Assembly (NCBI GenBank): GCA_020466095.1
Contig: CM035806.1
Span: 138,680,475-138,744,474, forward strand
DNA: 64,000 bases
Direction of reading: 5' to 3'
Origin: Chlorops oryzae
Taxonomy: Eukaryota > Arthropoda > Insecta > Diptera > Chloropidae
The notes beneath the pieces were generated by a model. It made no database searches. It had not been told where the DNA came from and saw only the letters and a list, made by a program, of their open reading frames with translations. The position numbers and the translations under genes are program-made. Positions 11,075-22,907 of this stretch are shown here, piece after piece (position 1 is the first letter of the stretch; every line of letters begins with the position of its first letter).

Positions 11075-12211
11075 CTTTATGCTTCTTTATTTTTATCTTA
11101 TTCTTAATATTTAATGCCCACTTGATATTAGAGGGGACTCTACTTTTGTCTTTTATATATATGTAGGTATATAAAATTTGTTTGTTTTTCGCTTGCTTTC
11201 TTCTAATTTTTTTTTTCTTCTTTTTGTCTTTTCGTTTTGTCTTTCTGAAAAGGAAGTTAAGTTTAATTTGACAGATACTTTTCACTGCAAAAAACGCAGC
11301 TAGAAAATTTTAGTTGGTTTTTTTTTTTTTTTTACTTCTTTTGGTCTTATTTTTCTGAGATTTTTTCTTCTGCTTTTCTTTAATTTTAATTTTTTTTTTT
11401 TTCCTTTTTTTTGGCTCTTAAATTGCTGCACGAAACACCATGAAGAACGAAATCAATAAAACTTTATTTTGCTTTCCACAGGACTGAGTCGTTTTCATCG
11501 ACTGAATTAATTGTTGCTCGCAGTGAAGTTGGTAGATTTTATTTTAACTTTTGAGTGTCTCATAAGAATGTGATTTTTTCGTTAATTTCAAAAAAAAGAA
11601 CTCAGGATCCAATGAATTGTGATAAAAAATACCGACTACGGAGTTTTTATTTGCTGCAAGGGCAAAGCCAAAAAGCTTTTTCCGCGACTGGACTTGCGCA
11701 CCAGGACGTGTCCTGTGTACTCTACAAGGATGGGTTCATGCCATTTCATTTCCATTCATTTCTCTACACTAAAGTGTAATTTATTTTGTATGCCTTCTGT
11801 GAAAATGAATTGCAAACAGGGTTGCCAACAGTCAGCCAATCAAAAAAGCAGCATTGCGGACACAACAATTTCTTCAATGCTGGGACAATCGCGACTGTAT
11901 TTGTACTAACAAAATTCAACTACACATACACGCAGGCTCACATATACAAATGCATGTTTATATGAATATACGTATATTTAAACATCTCAAAGTACCTTTG
12001 CGAATGTGTATTATAATGTGTGTTGTGTGCGTACAGGTGAGCAACACCCCAGTAAAAAAAAAAAAGTAGGATCAATCGAAGATGAATTTTGGATCGCTCC
12101 TTTGGCGAGTAATGAATTATTTCATAAATCTCTGAAGCTCATGCATTTTGAACTCCTTTTTAACACTGTATGTTATCCTTTTTTTCAAGCTCCTGTATGT
12201 ATGTATAATAT
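11075..12211. other. 5' region of the CG7646-like gene and spacer
   Basis: Poly-T and poly-A rich DNA upstream of the start codon at 11074. It probably contains 5' untranslated sequence and promoter, which I cannot locate precisely. Near 11818 a GGGTTGCCAACA stretch resembles an isolated hAT end, but no partner end was found. Confidence 0.4.
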
Positions 12212-13133
12212 ATACAGGGTGTTTCCCATAACGGTGTACATCCGAAGGGTGGTGATAGAGGGGGTAAAGACAAACCAAAAATCGTATGGGAGAAGGGGTC
12301 GCAAATGCACCCCTGAGGAGTTATAGGGCCTCAAAATTTTTAGGCATTAAGTCCAGAAAAACAATTCTCCCACGCTAGTGGCTTACTGTAGAAAAAAAAA
12401 TGTTATGCGGTTTGAAAGCCAATTGTACAGGCTTTTGGGCAAAATTGAATTAATGGTCAAAACTGCAGTTATTTTGTGAAAAATAAACGCTCAAAGTCAA
12501 AAATTTTGAAAAAATTTTCAATTATTTTACTTTGGAAGCCATTTTGGTATGGAAAAGGTCCAATTAACACATGCTTTTTTAATTTTTTTTAAAATCTTCG
12601 ATCAATTTACTTCAAATCTGTGGTACATTTGTTATACCTTATTAGCCGTTTAACCTCAGCAAAAATAGGATTTAAAAATGCACTAGGGCACATCGCGATT
12701 CTGGTTCTGTTGGTCTTTTCAAGAAACTTTACCGAAGAAACCATAGGTCCAAAGCGAAATTCAAGCCTGCGGAATTTGCAGGGGAAATTTGCTAGGTAAG
12801 CATCTTCAAAGGTGTATTTGGAGCACTAATCATGGTCCGCCCATTCTGATTTATGCATCATTTTAAAGGGGAAGAACAAAGCTTTATTTGAAAATAAAAA
12901 ATAAAAAATTAAAAATATGATGTCTCTCCTAGAAAATCAAGAAATAAAACTAAAATGCAGAATTTTTCTCATTTACCGTTATCCAAAAATTTTTTACGTA
13001 TTCTTTTCGAATAGTTCAGAAATTTTTTTTAAAGAAACATTCGAAAAATATTTGTAGCGAGACGATTTTAGCCACATTGTAATTCAATGAAGTATGTTCT
13101 TCGAAGCAAGAATCTAAGCTTTGACACCCTGTA
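12212..13133. mobile_element. Possible 0.9-kb terminal-inverted-repeat element
   Basis: The left end TACAGGGTGTTTC and the right end GACACCCTGTA are inverted over about 10-12 bp, a common terminus of insect DNA transposons. Only short ends match, and the interior holds no recognisable transposase, so this is a non-autonomous or decayed element. Left flank is TA. Confidence 0.5.
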
Positions 13134-13207
13134 TCTCGGCAACCTGTGATTAAAATTTACTCGGTGGTAAATTTTGCCGGTGGTACGCTTGACGTGTTTT
13201 GCCCCAT

Positions 13208-13681
13208 ATTCTGCTTAGCTGCATTCAATTATTTTCCAGACAATTTCGGGCACTTAAGCGAAAAATGCACCTACCCGAATTTTTTTAGCTGCATTTTTGA
13301 GGCACGTATCCGAATTTCTTTAACAACACATGTAAGGCGCTTTAAAAAACGCCGTCCAAATGTTAATTTTTTTATTTAAAAAAACAAATTTAACTTTTGT
13401 AACAAAAGGAAAATTCTTTCATAACTGACTAGAAATAAAAAAATTCAATAAAATGATTATCAAAAGATAAATTTTCAACAGGGCTGTTAAATGAACATTT
13501 TACTATGAAAATTTATTTCAAAAACCAAAAATAGGATGCTTTTAAAGCGAATGTGCACCTAAGTTGAATGCAGCTAACAGAGAAATGTTCATACAAATAC
13601 AGACAAAAATGCTGCCGTAGCATATTTTTGTGCAGGTAACTTACATGTGCACTTAAGTGCGAAGGCAGCTAAGCAGAATAT
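13208..13681. mobile_element. Inverted-repeat element, ~475 bp
   Basis: The ends TATTCTGCTTAGCTGC and GCAGCTAAGCAGAATA are inverted over 16 bp. Further matches run inward, such as CACTTAAGCG and GTGCACTTAAGTG. Interior is AT-rich and noncoding. Confidence 0.65.
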
Positions 13682-13683
13682 AC

Positions 13684-14121
13684 TGTATATATATATACTT
13701 TCGATTTAACGAGCTCAACGTTGCCAGCACTTCTCGTTTAATTGAATTTTTCGTTAAATGGAATGATATCATACAGCTATCTTTTTTTTTTTTTTAATTT
13801 TAATTAAATAAAACTAGAAATTCGCCTTTCAAAAGACTTTTCTAAATGAATGATAAAACAAAAAAAAAAAATATATCTATATAAAATATATCTATATATA
13901 AATGTATGGAAATTTATGAAGCATAAGATGTGGGCCCGGGTGCTAACAGATAAACAGCTTTGGACAAAACAAATTTTTTTTTGCATTCGTCTTTGTTTCT
14001 ATTTATGATTTTTCTGTTTATAAACACTGATTTCTTATGTTGCTCGCTAAACCGAGTCCGTTCGCTCGTTATATAAGAACCTCGCTGTTGCGAATACTCG
14101 TTAAATCGGAAGTCTCCTGTA
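13684..14121. mobile_element. Degenerate pogo/Tc1-like MITE
   Basis: ACTTTCGATTTAACGAG near the left side pairs with CTCGTTAAATCGGAAGT near the right, and the outer ends are CTGTATA-like and TCTCCTG next to TA. The overall inverted structure is clear, but it is old and mismatched. The superfamily is only suggested by the TA flanks. Confidence 0.45.
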
Positions 14122-14704
14122 TATGTATATATATTGTATATATTGATATCTAAGGGTCTAAATAACTAAATCGACAATGTTTTCTTTAATAGCTTCTCCC
14201 GAGAAATGTACTTTTCCGGCTCGGGTGCTTCGGGACTACCAGATATAATGTACATAGGTATTTATATATATTATATATATTTTACATAGTATAAATCTTT
14301 TGTGCAGCGACGCTTAAAACACACTTTGAAATTCTCAAGACACATAGAAAACTGAGAAAAAATGTAAACAAGGCGAAAAAGTAAACAATAAACCGTTATG
14401 TCAAGAATTGGATACCTTTAGGAGTAATAAGCGGAGAATCCATTTTGTTTTTTCTTTCGAATTTTCAGTAACGTTTTAGCAAACAAAAATTTTCAAATTC
14501 CCGTTCATTCGATACTCTTTATGAATGAAAAAGTCATTGCTCTTTTATTGGTCAATTTCGAACTACTCCATCAATTTTTACTTTAAAGTTAGAACGGCGG
14601 ACGTATGTAGGACATAGACTTAGGACATAGACGTAGGACCCAGCAGGTAAATATCTCCTGCAGCACAAAGTGAAATGGGACTTATTGTATGCATGACTGG
14701 TTGG
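14122..14704. other. Spacer, nothing recognised
   Basis: Contains TA-rich simple sequence near 14255-14285 but no gene or repeat border that I can support. Confidence 0.4.
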
Positions 14705-14712
14705 GTGACAAC

Positions 14713-16439
14713 TAGAGTCCGACCGAACCTTCGGTTTCGGTTCGGCCACCGAATCGTCTTAAATTTTCAGCTTCGGTTTCGGTTCGGTTTTAGCTCGGAA
14801 AAGGCCGAAACCGAAACTTTCAAACATATTTTAGTATTTTGAAAAAGGAGAATTTTCAAATGTTACTGTTACGGAGTGGCGCTGGGATAGCGTAGGAGAT
14901 GCGTGGTATGCTGTTGATCCCAGGGTCCGAGGATCGATTTCCGACCCAGGCGAAACGGAGTGTAACGTTCACTTGTTTTTAAAAAAACTCCACTGCAACA
15001 TTATTATTATTGGTGAAGGGTTCGGACATATCCTGTCCGTGGCACTGCGTCTTGTTGGACTATTGTGCCAAACCCGGTAATATTGTTAAAGGATTTTGTT
15101 CACTCTGGTGTTCCTTATGAAGGTATTTACACCTTTAAGGTCAATTTCCTGCAATTCTGTCTGCTGGATGATTTCCCTACCCAATATGGATCTTCTTTGT
15201 CCACATATGGCTGGGCCCACTGCAACATACATACATACATACATACTGTTATGGAAATACCAAAAGACTTGAAACAAAACTTTGTACAACTACTTAAAGT
15301 GAAAAAGCCTTAATTTTAACAATGTTAATTCGGAGTTTTTGTTTTCTTTTTTACACATAATACTATTATGTTTTTTTACATTAGTAATGTATATGCCTCG
15401 GAATTTGAATATGTAAAAAAAAAATGAAAAAAAAACTTCAAAAAATAGTCAAATAATGTTCAAAAAATATGCAAAAAAATAAAAAAAAGCTAAAAACTAA
15501 AAATTCAAAACTTAATTCAAAAAAAAATTCAAATCAAAAAATGACCAAAAAATTAAAATATGCATTCAAAAATTCCAAATTGTTCGATTTGTACCTATAA
15601 AATTTGATATTGTCAGATTAACCAAAAAAAAATTCTACTTCAGTTGAATTACATATTAACATAACACCATTTAGAATGAAATAAAAAAATTTTGCACAAT
15701 GACAATTTTTCAAATTATTCAATGACATGAAAAGTTCAAAATTTAAAAGTGGACTTAGCATGTATTATCACTTTATACAATTATGAATAACATTTATCAA
15801 AACAAAAAATCTTGCAATAAGGTTTTTTATACAATAAAAGATTTCAAAGTCTGAGTTATACAAAATTTTAACGAAGTATACAATATAGAATTGCCACCAG
15901 AAAGTTACTTTGCAAAAGCAAAAGCGAATATCAGCTGAAAAAATTCGTTGATTTTTTCGGAAATTAGATAGAAAGCATTTAATTTATTAATTATACTCAA
16001 TAAATAGAAAAATATGAAAAAAATGTTTTTGCAAGAAAATAGTCGACATAAAATTGCAAAAATAGTATTGAATGCAAAACGTTTGTAAGTATATTCGATT
16101 GAATTGTAAAAAAAAATGAAAAAAAAACTTCAAAAGTATAATGTCAAAAAAATTCAAAAAAAAAAAAAAAAAATTAAAAAATCAAAAATTCAAAAAAAAA
16201 TTCAAACAAAAATATTAAATCGCATTCAAAAATAAAATTAGTTCGATTTAGTACCTATTAAATATTGTCGTTAAAAATTCCCGAAATTGAGTAAATGCAA
16301 AAATCAAAAAATAAAATATCAATATCAAATTAAAACGAGCTCTTTATTAAATTCAAATAGCATAATTAGTTTTTTTTATTTATTTCGGTTTCGGTTCGCC
16401 ACCGATTAACGAATTCGTTTAAACTTCGGTCGGACTCTA
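14713..16439. mobile_element. hAT element, 1.73 kb, perfect 8-bp TSD
   Basis: Ends are perfect 15-bp inverted repeats TAGAGTCCGACCGAA / TTCGGTCGGACTCTA. The 8 bp on both sides are identical, GTGACAAC at 14705-14712 and 16440-16447, as expected for hAT insertion. Inside both ends there is a block like TTCGGTTTCGGTTCG followed by CCACCGA, in the same orientation at each end, probably a transposase-binding motif. The interior is AT-rich with A-runs and no transposase frame, so the element is non-autonomous. A SINE has inserted into it at 14876-15244. Confidence 0.93.
14876..15244 (+). mobile_element. tRNA-derived SINE inserted in the hAT element
   Basis: The head resembles a tRNA gene. Box A TAGCGTAGGAG (14888-14898) fits the pol III consensus, and box B-like GGATCGATTTCC lies at 14931-14942. 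A tRNA-unrelated body follows, ending in (ACAT)n near 15222-15244. Flanking sequence is duplicated: ACTGTTACGGA at 14865-14875 and ACTGTTATGGA at 15245-15255, 10 of 11 identical. This is the structure of a tRNA-derived SINE. An open frame spanning the right half (15065-15313) is not a gene. Confidence 0.8.
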
Positions 16440-16447
16440 GTGACAAC

Positions 16448-16739
16448 GTCATCGTATGTTCATATATGTATATGATTTATTGTCATTGGCTATATGGACT
16501 TAAATAGAATATTGGCTTGGCGAGAGACAAAGGCCGTAGCGTTCAGGCAACAATAATTGAAAAAAAAATATTTCCAAAATGAATAGCTTTCGAAAAAGGA
16601 GAGCAAAAGAAGAAGACAGTTTTCCTGCATTCAGAAAATAGTTTGTTCACCTCATACAATAAAATGTAGGGAGAGAGCGTGCGCAGCTCCCAAATGTTTT
16701 ATTTATTTTTTTTTTTTTTTTTGCTATCTCACCCGTTAG
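16448..16739. other. Spacer upstream of orphan exons
   Basis: AT-rich sequence ending in a poly-T tract and a splice-acceptor-like TCACCCGTTAG at 16739. No other feature. Confidence 0.4.
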
Positions 16740-16839
16740 GGTAAGAAAGCCACCGGGGCCGTCAGTCAGTTTGTGTACCAATGTCATACGAAATGGCATG
16801 CGTGCCGAATCCAAAGTCACCCTGACATCATCAATGTAA
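16740..16839 (+). CDS. Candidate terminal exon ending in TAA
   Basis: After a long poly-T tract and a TTAG acceptor, the frame GTA AGA AAG CCA reads VRKPPGPSVSLCTNVIRNG and continues to a TAA at 16837-16839. Base composition is less AT-rich than the surroundings, which suggests coding. The same frame is used by the next candidate exon after two stops. I do not recognise the protein, and no upstream exon can be identified. It could be an alternative C-terminus of the gene whose next exon starts at 16873. Confidence 0.3.
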
Positions 16840-16872
16840 CGAAGATATCGTCCATCGAATACTACTATTTAG

Positions 16873-17410
16873 CTTGAGAAATCGCGTGCTAATCTCAATC
16901 AACGTAACCCCACCGAAGAGACACTCATCACAAGTAATTTCATTATCTATTTGCCTTCAAATTTGCTTCAATTTTGTAAGGGATCAATTTATTTTTAATA
17001 TTTTTTTTTTTTTTTTTTTTTTAGATACATCCACATCATTGGGCTACGGAAATCTACCCGATCCCGATACTGGACAAGTTCCAACGACTCTCAAAGATTA
17101 TGACAATCATGAGCTAGTAAATATACTAACGATGGATCCAAATACAGCCAACACGCACATGCTTAAGACTAATATTCCGATGGGTAATAGGACATCATGC
17201 AGTGGTGTTCTCACAACTTCCACAGCATCGCTGTCAACAATTCCGACATCTTGCTCCATGCTGAATTCCCTAGGCATATCGACCACACTTAATACGCCAA
17301 TTTCAGATAATATTTCAACAATGACCGTATCTGTGGACAGCAATAGTGGCTATATGATCCATAGTGCTGTATTCAAACTTGTTGAAGAATTAGAATTAGG
17401 GGCACAGTAA
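16873..17410 (+). CDS. Unrecognised gene, 3'-terminal exons
   Basis: Exon 17025-17410 follows a near-perfect splice acceptor (about 25 T residues then AG) and ends at a TAA. It encodes about 128 residues beginning TSTSLGYGNLPDPDTG, Thr/Ser-rich, ending FKLVEELELGAQ. A small exon 16873-16933 (LEKSRANLNQRNPTEETLIT, between TATTTAG and GTAATT) joins it in frame through a split Asn codon across a 91-bp intron. No ATG, signal or domain is visible, so this is the C-terminal part of a larger plus-strand gene whose earlier exons I could not find within about 2 kb of repeats upstream. Codon use looks coding. Function unknown. Confidence 0.45.
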
Positions 17411-17639
17411 ACTTAAGTCTATAGATGAAGACGACGACGACTGTTCAAAATTTTTAACATTTTTTAGATAACTTAAAATGAAAGACTGTTATTTAAGCTA
17501 TACAGCGGATCATCGTGCTAGATTGCTATGGGCTAAGCCACGTATTGAGCTAATACTGAAAATCATTTAAGCTGAGTAAAATTCATTTTGTTAAGCCAAT
17601 CTCAGCTTAGTGGGAGATTAGAAGGAAAGGACGTATGAA

Positions 17640-18301
17640 TAGGGTTGCCAACCATACTATATAATATAGTATCCTACTTTATTTCTGATCGATATACTTT
17701 ATACTTTCATGGAACAATAAAGTATCCTGAAATACTTTATTTTTAATATATACGGCAGTTTTTACCAAACATACATCATATAGTTCATTGAACTAAATAA
17801 ATACAGTCGACACTCTCTAAAATGACCTCCTCTAAAACAAATTTCTCTCTATAGCGAACCTCAGGCTTTTTCGCTACATTATATTTCTTTTTTTCTTCTA
17901 ACACCAAATTCTCTCATCGACGTTTTTATTTTTCAGGTCCATTTAAATTCATTTAAGAGAGTTTCGACAGTTTTGATATTGACTACATGCTCATCACAAA
18001 AATCATAGACCAACTAAAATGTTCTGCAAGCATTAAAAAGTGTATATTTAAGAACAAAAGTGTACTAACTACCAGTAAGGTACTAGTACTTCGGTGTGAG
18101 AGATAATTTAAATTGAATTTATGGTAGTATGAAAGCATGTTATTTATTTATATATGTTATTAACTATTTGCTATGTTCTGTTTTTTTTTAATTATTAAAA
18201 GGATGAATTTAAAAATACTTTATTTTTTAGTAAAATACTTTATTTTTTAATTAATAAATAAACTTATACTTTATTTTTCCCTTAGAAAGTTGGCAGCACT
18301 A
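17640..18301. mobile_element. hAT-type element, 662 bp, perfect 8-bp TSD
   Basis: Ends are TAGGGTTGCCAAC / GTTGGCAGCACTA (11 of 13 paired). The 8-bp flanks are identical: CGTATGAA at 17632-17639 and 18302-18309. The inside is AT-rich and noncoding, with repeated ATACTTTATTTTT motifs near both ends. A pogo-like stretch (CAGTCGACACTCTCTAAAA) near 17804 may be a fragment of another element. Confidence 0.88.
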
Positions 18302-18410
18302 CGTATGAATGCATTTTAAAATGCTCGCAAAAGATTCATAAGTTTTTCATCGATATTAATTTTTTTATGGAATATTAGCGCCTGCCGCGATGTATACAGC
18401 TTGCCGCAGT

Positions 18411-18654
18411 CAGTGCCGTAGCAATTCCGTTTTGCGTGGAGGGGAAAATTATTTTTTTAATTTGCGTGGGGGGAAAAATTATTTTTTCAATTTTAACGTC
18501 TATTTTAATTAAAACCACATTACATACACGCTTTCAATGCACGTTTTTTCGATTGTCATTTATTTATTCTCCTTTTCTAATTTTTTTCATGGGCAAAAAC
18601 AAAAATGCGTGGGGGGAAAATCCCCCTCTTTCCCCTATGGTTGCTACGGCACTG
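18411..18654 (+). mobile_element. hAT MITE family A, copy 2 (244 bp, long form)
   Basis: Same ends as the copies at 4613 and 27224 (CAGTGCCGTAGCAA / TTGCTACGGCACTG). TSD is GCCGCAGT at 18403-18410 and 18655-18662. It contains about 90 bp between ATTTT and CATGGGCAAAAAC that the two short copies lack, so it represents the less deleted form. Confidence 0.93.
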
Positions 18655-18662
18655 GCCGCAGT

Positions 18663-19500
18663 CGCAGTGGTGTTCCCTATTTATTAGTTTGCATTTTAAT
18701 TTTTGGTGTCTAGTCAAGTAAATGTTTTTTGTAAAGACGCGCTTGCATTTTTGACAAGCGTAACGGACGCATTTATGCCTTTTTGTGTAATTTTTATTGT
18801 AGCTTTTGTTGCAAACGCTGCATGTTACCTCTAAAAGGAAAATTGTTTTAAATAAACTGTTATTTATTGCTCATTGGTTTTGATTTTGAAATATTTAAAA
18901 AAGTTTTCTCGTTACCCTAGTATTTATGTTTCTATTGTATTTATATGTTTGAATAGGCAAATGTACAACTGTTCTTCTATCCTTTGCAATATGTGAATAG
19001 GCAAATGTACAATCGTTATATGAAACAACGGAAGAACGCCCTCTATTAGCAGTGTTGAAACTTACGTTGCGCTGAAACCTTATTTTGTGCACAAACCTTT
19101 AAGAGTGTTCTCTGGAAAGCTGGCTATCAATAGCTTAGCAATCTGGCTATTAGTAGCCATATAATAACTTATAACATGGGTTTGACGTCTCGGGCTCCCT
19201 AAAACTGAGCTTTAGCTATAACCGAGCGCCCTTATAATTAAGCTTTGGCATTAGGAGCCAAAACAGCGTTGCGTTTAAAAACTCATAGTTGCATTTTAAA
19301 AGTTTACTTTTATACTTACGACAAAATGAAATTTTCAATGCGGCTTTTTTCGCATTTTCACTTGTTCCGATAAAAATTACACTACATCAACACGTCCACT
19401 TTTCAATTAACTAGTTTTCAGTAATTATCAGTTGTTTACATTGTCTTTACGGAAAGAGACGAATAACTGCTTTCCTCTTTCCTTTAATAGGACTGGGAGA
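18663..19500. other. Spacer upstream of CPT2
   Basis: No gene recognised. A direct repeat TGAATAGGCAAATGTACAA occurs twice near 18951 and 18996. The region ends at the CPT2 promoter-proximal repeat. Confidence 0.4.
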
Positions 19501-19520
19501 CTGTCGATACTATCGAAGTC

Positions 19521-19605
19521 ACTATCGATTGTTTCTCGATTTCAACTATCGATTGTTTCTCGATTTCGACTATCGATTGTTTCTCAATTTCGACTATCGA
19601 CATCG
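19521..19605. promoter_or_regulatory. 24-bp tandem repeat with TATCGAT sites
   Basis: Three consecutive 24-bp units start at 19521, 19545 and 19569, with a partial fourth at 19593. Each carries ACTATCGATTGTTTC. TATCGAT is the core of the fly DRE (TATCGATA), bound by DREF and BEAF-32 in Drosophila. More TATCGA cores lie at 19511 and 19688. The cluster sits about 410-490 bp before the CPT2 start codon, so it may form part of its promoter or a boundary element. Function is inferred from motif and place. Confidence 0.55.
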
Positions 19606-20014
19606 ACAAACGACATCCCCAATATTTTTCCGGAAGTGGTGAGTGTGGTGAGTTAAAGGATGATAAATAATTGATATTTTTTTCTACTATCGATCCATTA
19701 GGAGCCGGAGAACTTTCACCGCCATTAGTAGCCAAGCAACCTGGCTTCTTGGAGGCTGCCTTTGCTAAATATAAGCGGAGACAATAACCGTTTCTCATTA
19801 TATAAAGCGTATTCCCAAAGACTCAAAAATTCTGGCATCACTGGGCAGACGTATGAATTGGTTTCAAAAATTTCCGATTTGAATGCATGAGAAAGAAAGA
19901 GAAGCACAGATTGTTCCGGAACAGCTGTCTCTTTTCTTCGCACGCCTTTCTCTGCTTACTTAATTGTTTCAAAACATCTGATCGGGTGTCTGACACTGCA
20001 GTTAGAAAATTAAA

Positions 20015-22317
20015 ATGTCTCGCTTTCTCTTCATAAATCGCATTTCGAACGTTCCCAAACATGTGGAACACGTTACCCTTTTCAAAAGATGTATGTCAAC
20101 GGGCGAAATGGACTACCAATTCCTGCAACGATCGCTGTTGCCAACCATGTACTTTCAAAGATCACTGCCTCGTCTCCCCATCCCCCTGCTGGTATGAACT
20201 ATGAACTATGAATATTTGTTATTGTTATTTGATAGAGAGATTTTGAAATTTCGGTAGCAAAGGACTTGCGATCGTTTCCTGGCCGCTGTGCAACCGATAC
20301 TCAATGAAGAGGAATATCTGAGCACTCAGGATTGTGTCGGAAAGTTCCGAAAGGATTCTGGAATGCACCTTCAGGCGTTGCTTCAACAAAAAGATGAACA
20401 AAACAGTCATACTAGCTATATATCCGAACCTTGGTTTGACATGTACTTGCGTGATCGAGCACCATTGCCTTTGAACTATAATCCATTGATAGTTATGAAG
20501 AACGATGATCGTGTGGAATATAATGATCAAATTGTTCGAGCGGCAAATATGATAGTTAGTTCGTTGAGATTTTGGAAATCGTTTCGTGCTGGTATCCTTG
20601 AGCCGGAAGTATATCATATTAATCCGAGCAAAAGTGATTCGCTGCAATTTCGAAAATGGATGGGTATAATGCCAACAGGTAAGTTTCATGACGATTGAAC
20701 GCGAAACATGAATGAGCATTTTATAGGCGGATCTCGGATTTTCGACGTGGATTTTATTGTTTTTCATAAATGATGCCAATAGCGTTTGCAACATATGCTG
20801 CATATGCATTCAAAGCGTTCCCCTTGGATATGAGCCAATATGAAAGATTGTTTGGTGTTTCACGTATTCCGTTGAAGACGAAAGATCATTTGGTGCAGTG
20901 TCCCGATTCGAAGCATATTCTCGTAATGCGTCGTGGTAACATGTATGCTGTCGATGTGCTAGATAATGATTTCAATATACTTCCACCTCGAACGATTCTT
21001 GCACGTTTGCGTTCGATCGTTAAAATTGATAATAAACGAAATGCCGCTGAACATCCTTTGGGAGTATTGACATCATTAAATAGGGATACGTGGGCAACAA
21101 TTCGAGAGCATTTGATCGACATTTCCAATGAGAATCGAAAGAATTTGGAAGAACAAGTTGATAGTGCCCTCTTCTGTCTATGTCTAGATAGCGAACAGGA
21201 TCCGAAATATGATGAGCATAAGCCACAAGCCTTACTGAAAAATATGTTAGCCGGCACGGGCAACAATCGGTGAGTGGGAGTTTCCAATACTATTTGTAAT
21301 AATTGCAAAAAATTTCTTTAACTCTCTAGTTGGTTTGATAAGTCCTTTTCTCTTCTGATGGGAAGCGATGGTACGGGAGCTATTAATTTCGAACATTCTT
21401 GGGGCGATGGTGTGGCTGTTTTGCGTTACATTAACGAAATTCATAAAGAAACATTGGAGAAACCATTTGTCAGTACTAAGGATCTGGCTGTTGAAACCGA
21501 TGTAGCGAACGTTCGTCCGATCAATTTTCAAATGGACTCACTTCTATGTAATGAAATAGCGAATGCTATTGAAAAAAATCGTTCCATAATGGGAAATTTT
21601 CAAATGGAAATTATTCGGACTAAAAACTTAAACAAAAATGTATGCAAACGTATTGGAATTAGTCCCGACTCAATTATGCAACTTGCCTTTCAATTGGCGT
21701 ATCGTCAAGCTTTCGATGCGTATGTGGGTACGTATGAGTCGTGCAGTACGGCAGCATTTCGGCATGGACGAACAGAAGCAATGAGGCCATGCACAACGGC
21801 TACGCGAACCTTTTGCGAATCAATTTTAAGAACTCCAGTGTCTCAGAGTGAGCTACAGATGATGATTATGGAATGCTCAAGAATTCATGGTCAGCTAACG
21901 AGGGAAGCAGCGATGGGCCAGGGCTTCGATAGGCATTTATTTGCCTTGAAAATTATTGCCGCTGAACAGAATATTCCCATTCCCGATTTATACAATTCGA
22001 AGGCATATCAGAAAATTAATTATAATATCATTAGCACTTCGACGCTTTCATCAAGCGCAATTGCACTTGGATGCTTTGGGCCAGTTGTGCCCGATGGATT
22101 AGGTGTCGGGTAAATATTAAAAAGCTCTACGACAACAATGATGAATCAATGAGAAACAAGTCTACTTTGTTTTTTTTTTTTACTTCATTCAAGGTACTCC
22201 ATTCAAGAGGAAGAGTGTGGTGCGATTGTTAGCTTTTATGAGGATGGTGCAAAAGGGAGCGACTTCGCCAGCAGCTTAGATTTAGCTTTTAATAAAATTC
22301 ATAAAGTTATAAGTTAA
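20015..22317 (+). CDS. CPT2: Carnitine O-palmitoyltransferase 2, mitochondrial
   Basis: Five exons: 20015-20191, 20258-20678, 20783-21269, 21330-22109 and 22194-22317. All junctions are GT-AG and in phase, giving about 662 aa, close to the 658 of the human enzyme. Role: at the inner mitochondrial membrane it converts acylcarnitine and CoA to acyl-CoA for beta-oxidation. Visible family motifs: PRLPIPLL near the N-terminus; [19 protein letters not shown]; catalytic His384 in [39 protein letters not shown]; and the substrate-binding STSTLSS. The basic, hydroxylated N-terminus ([20 protein letters not shown]) suits a mitochondrial presequence. A polyadenylation signal is at 22406-22411. The upstream TATCGAT repeat may be part of the promoter. 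Confidence 0.97.
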
Positions 22318-22405
22318 ATATTTTTTATTTGCGTTACGTTGAAAGTTTCAGCCTTTTTGTGGCTACAATTTTTTTTTTTTTTTTTGTGCATTTATAAAGA
22401 TTGGT

Positions 22406-22411
22406 AATAAA
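22406..22411 (+). terminator. Polyadenylation signal AATAAA
   Basis: Canonical hexamer about 90 bp after the CPT2 stop codon, following a poly-T stretch. Likely 3' end signal. Confidence 0.6.
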
Positions 22412-22856
22412 TTTTCCACTGTGTCTTTATATCAAAATATTTTTGAACTCTTTCATAATCCACACACACATATACAATATGGTAAATTAGTTGACACTGT
22501 TGACTCCGAAAGAGCATTTTCTCGGCTCAAATCCACACGATCAATCTCAAGTATCTAAGAATTTTTTAAAATCTTTTTGCTGCACTCCTCTTTTCTGCAT
22601 CTTTATGAATATGAAATCTCAAGAGAAATTTTCCCAAAAATTTACTAATTAAGATAAAGGCTTAAATCGCAAAATAACTTCCCATCTCCGACTATTTGGA
22701 TGCGTTGGTACGATTAGTTTATGTTTTAATTCTTAGCACACACTCTGAAAAAGTTTAATGACTGGGAAAAAGTATTTGGCCTGTTGTGGTCGATAAAATC
22801 AATACATTTTCAGATCTGCCCATTCAGTTTTCTCGCCGAAATAAACATCTTTATAC

Positions 22857-22907
<51 letters not shown>

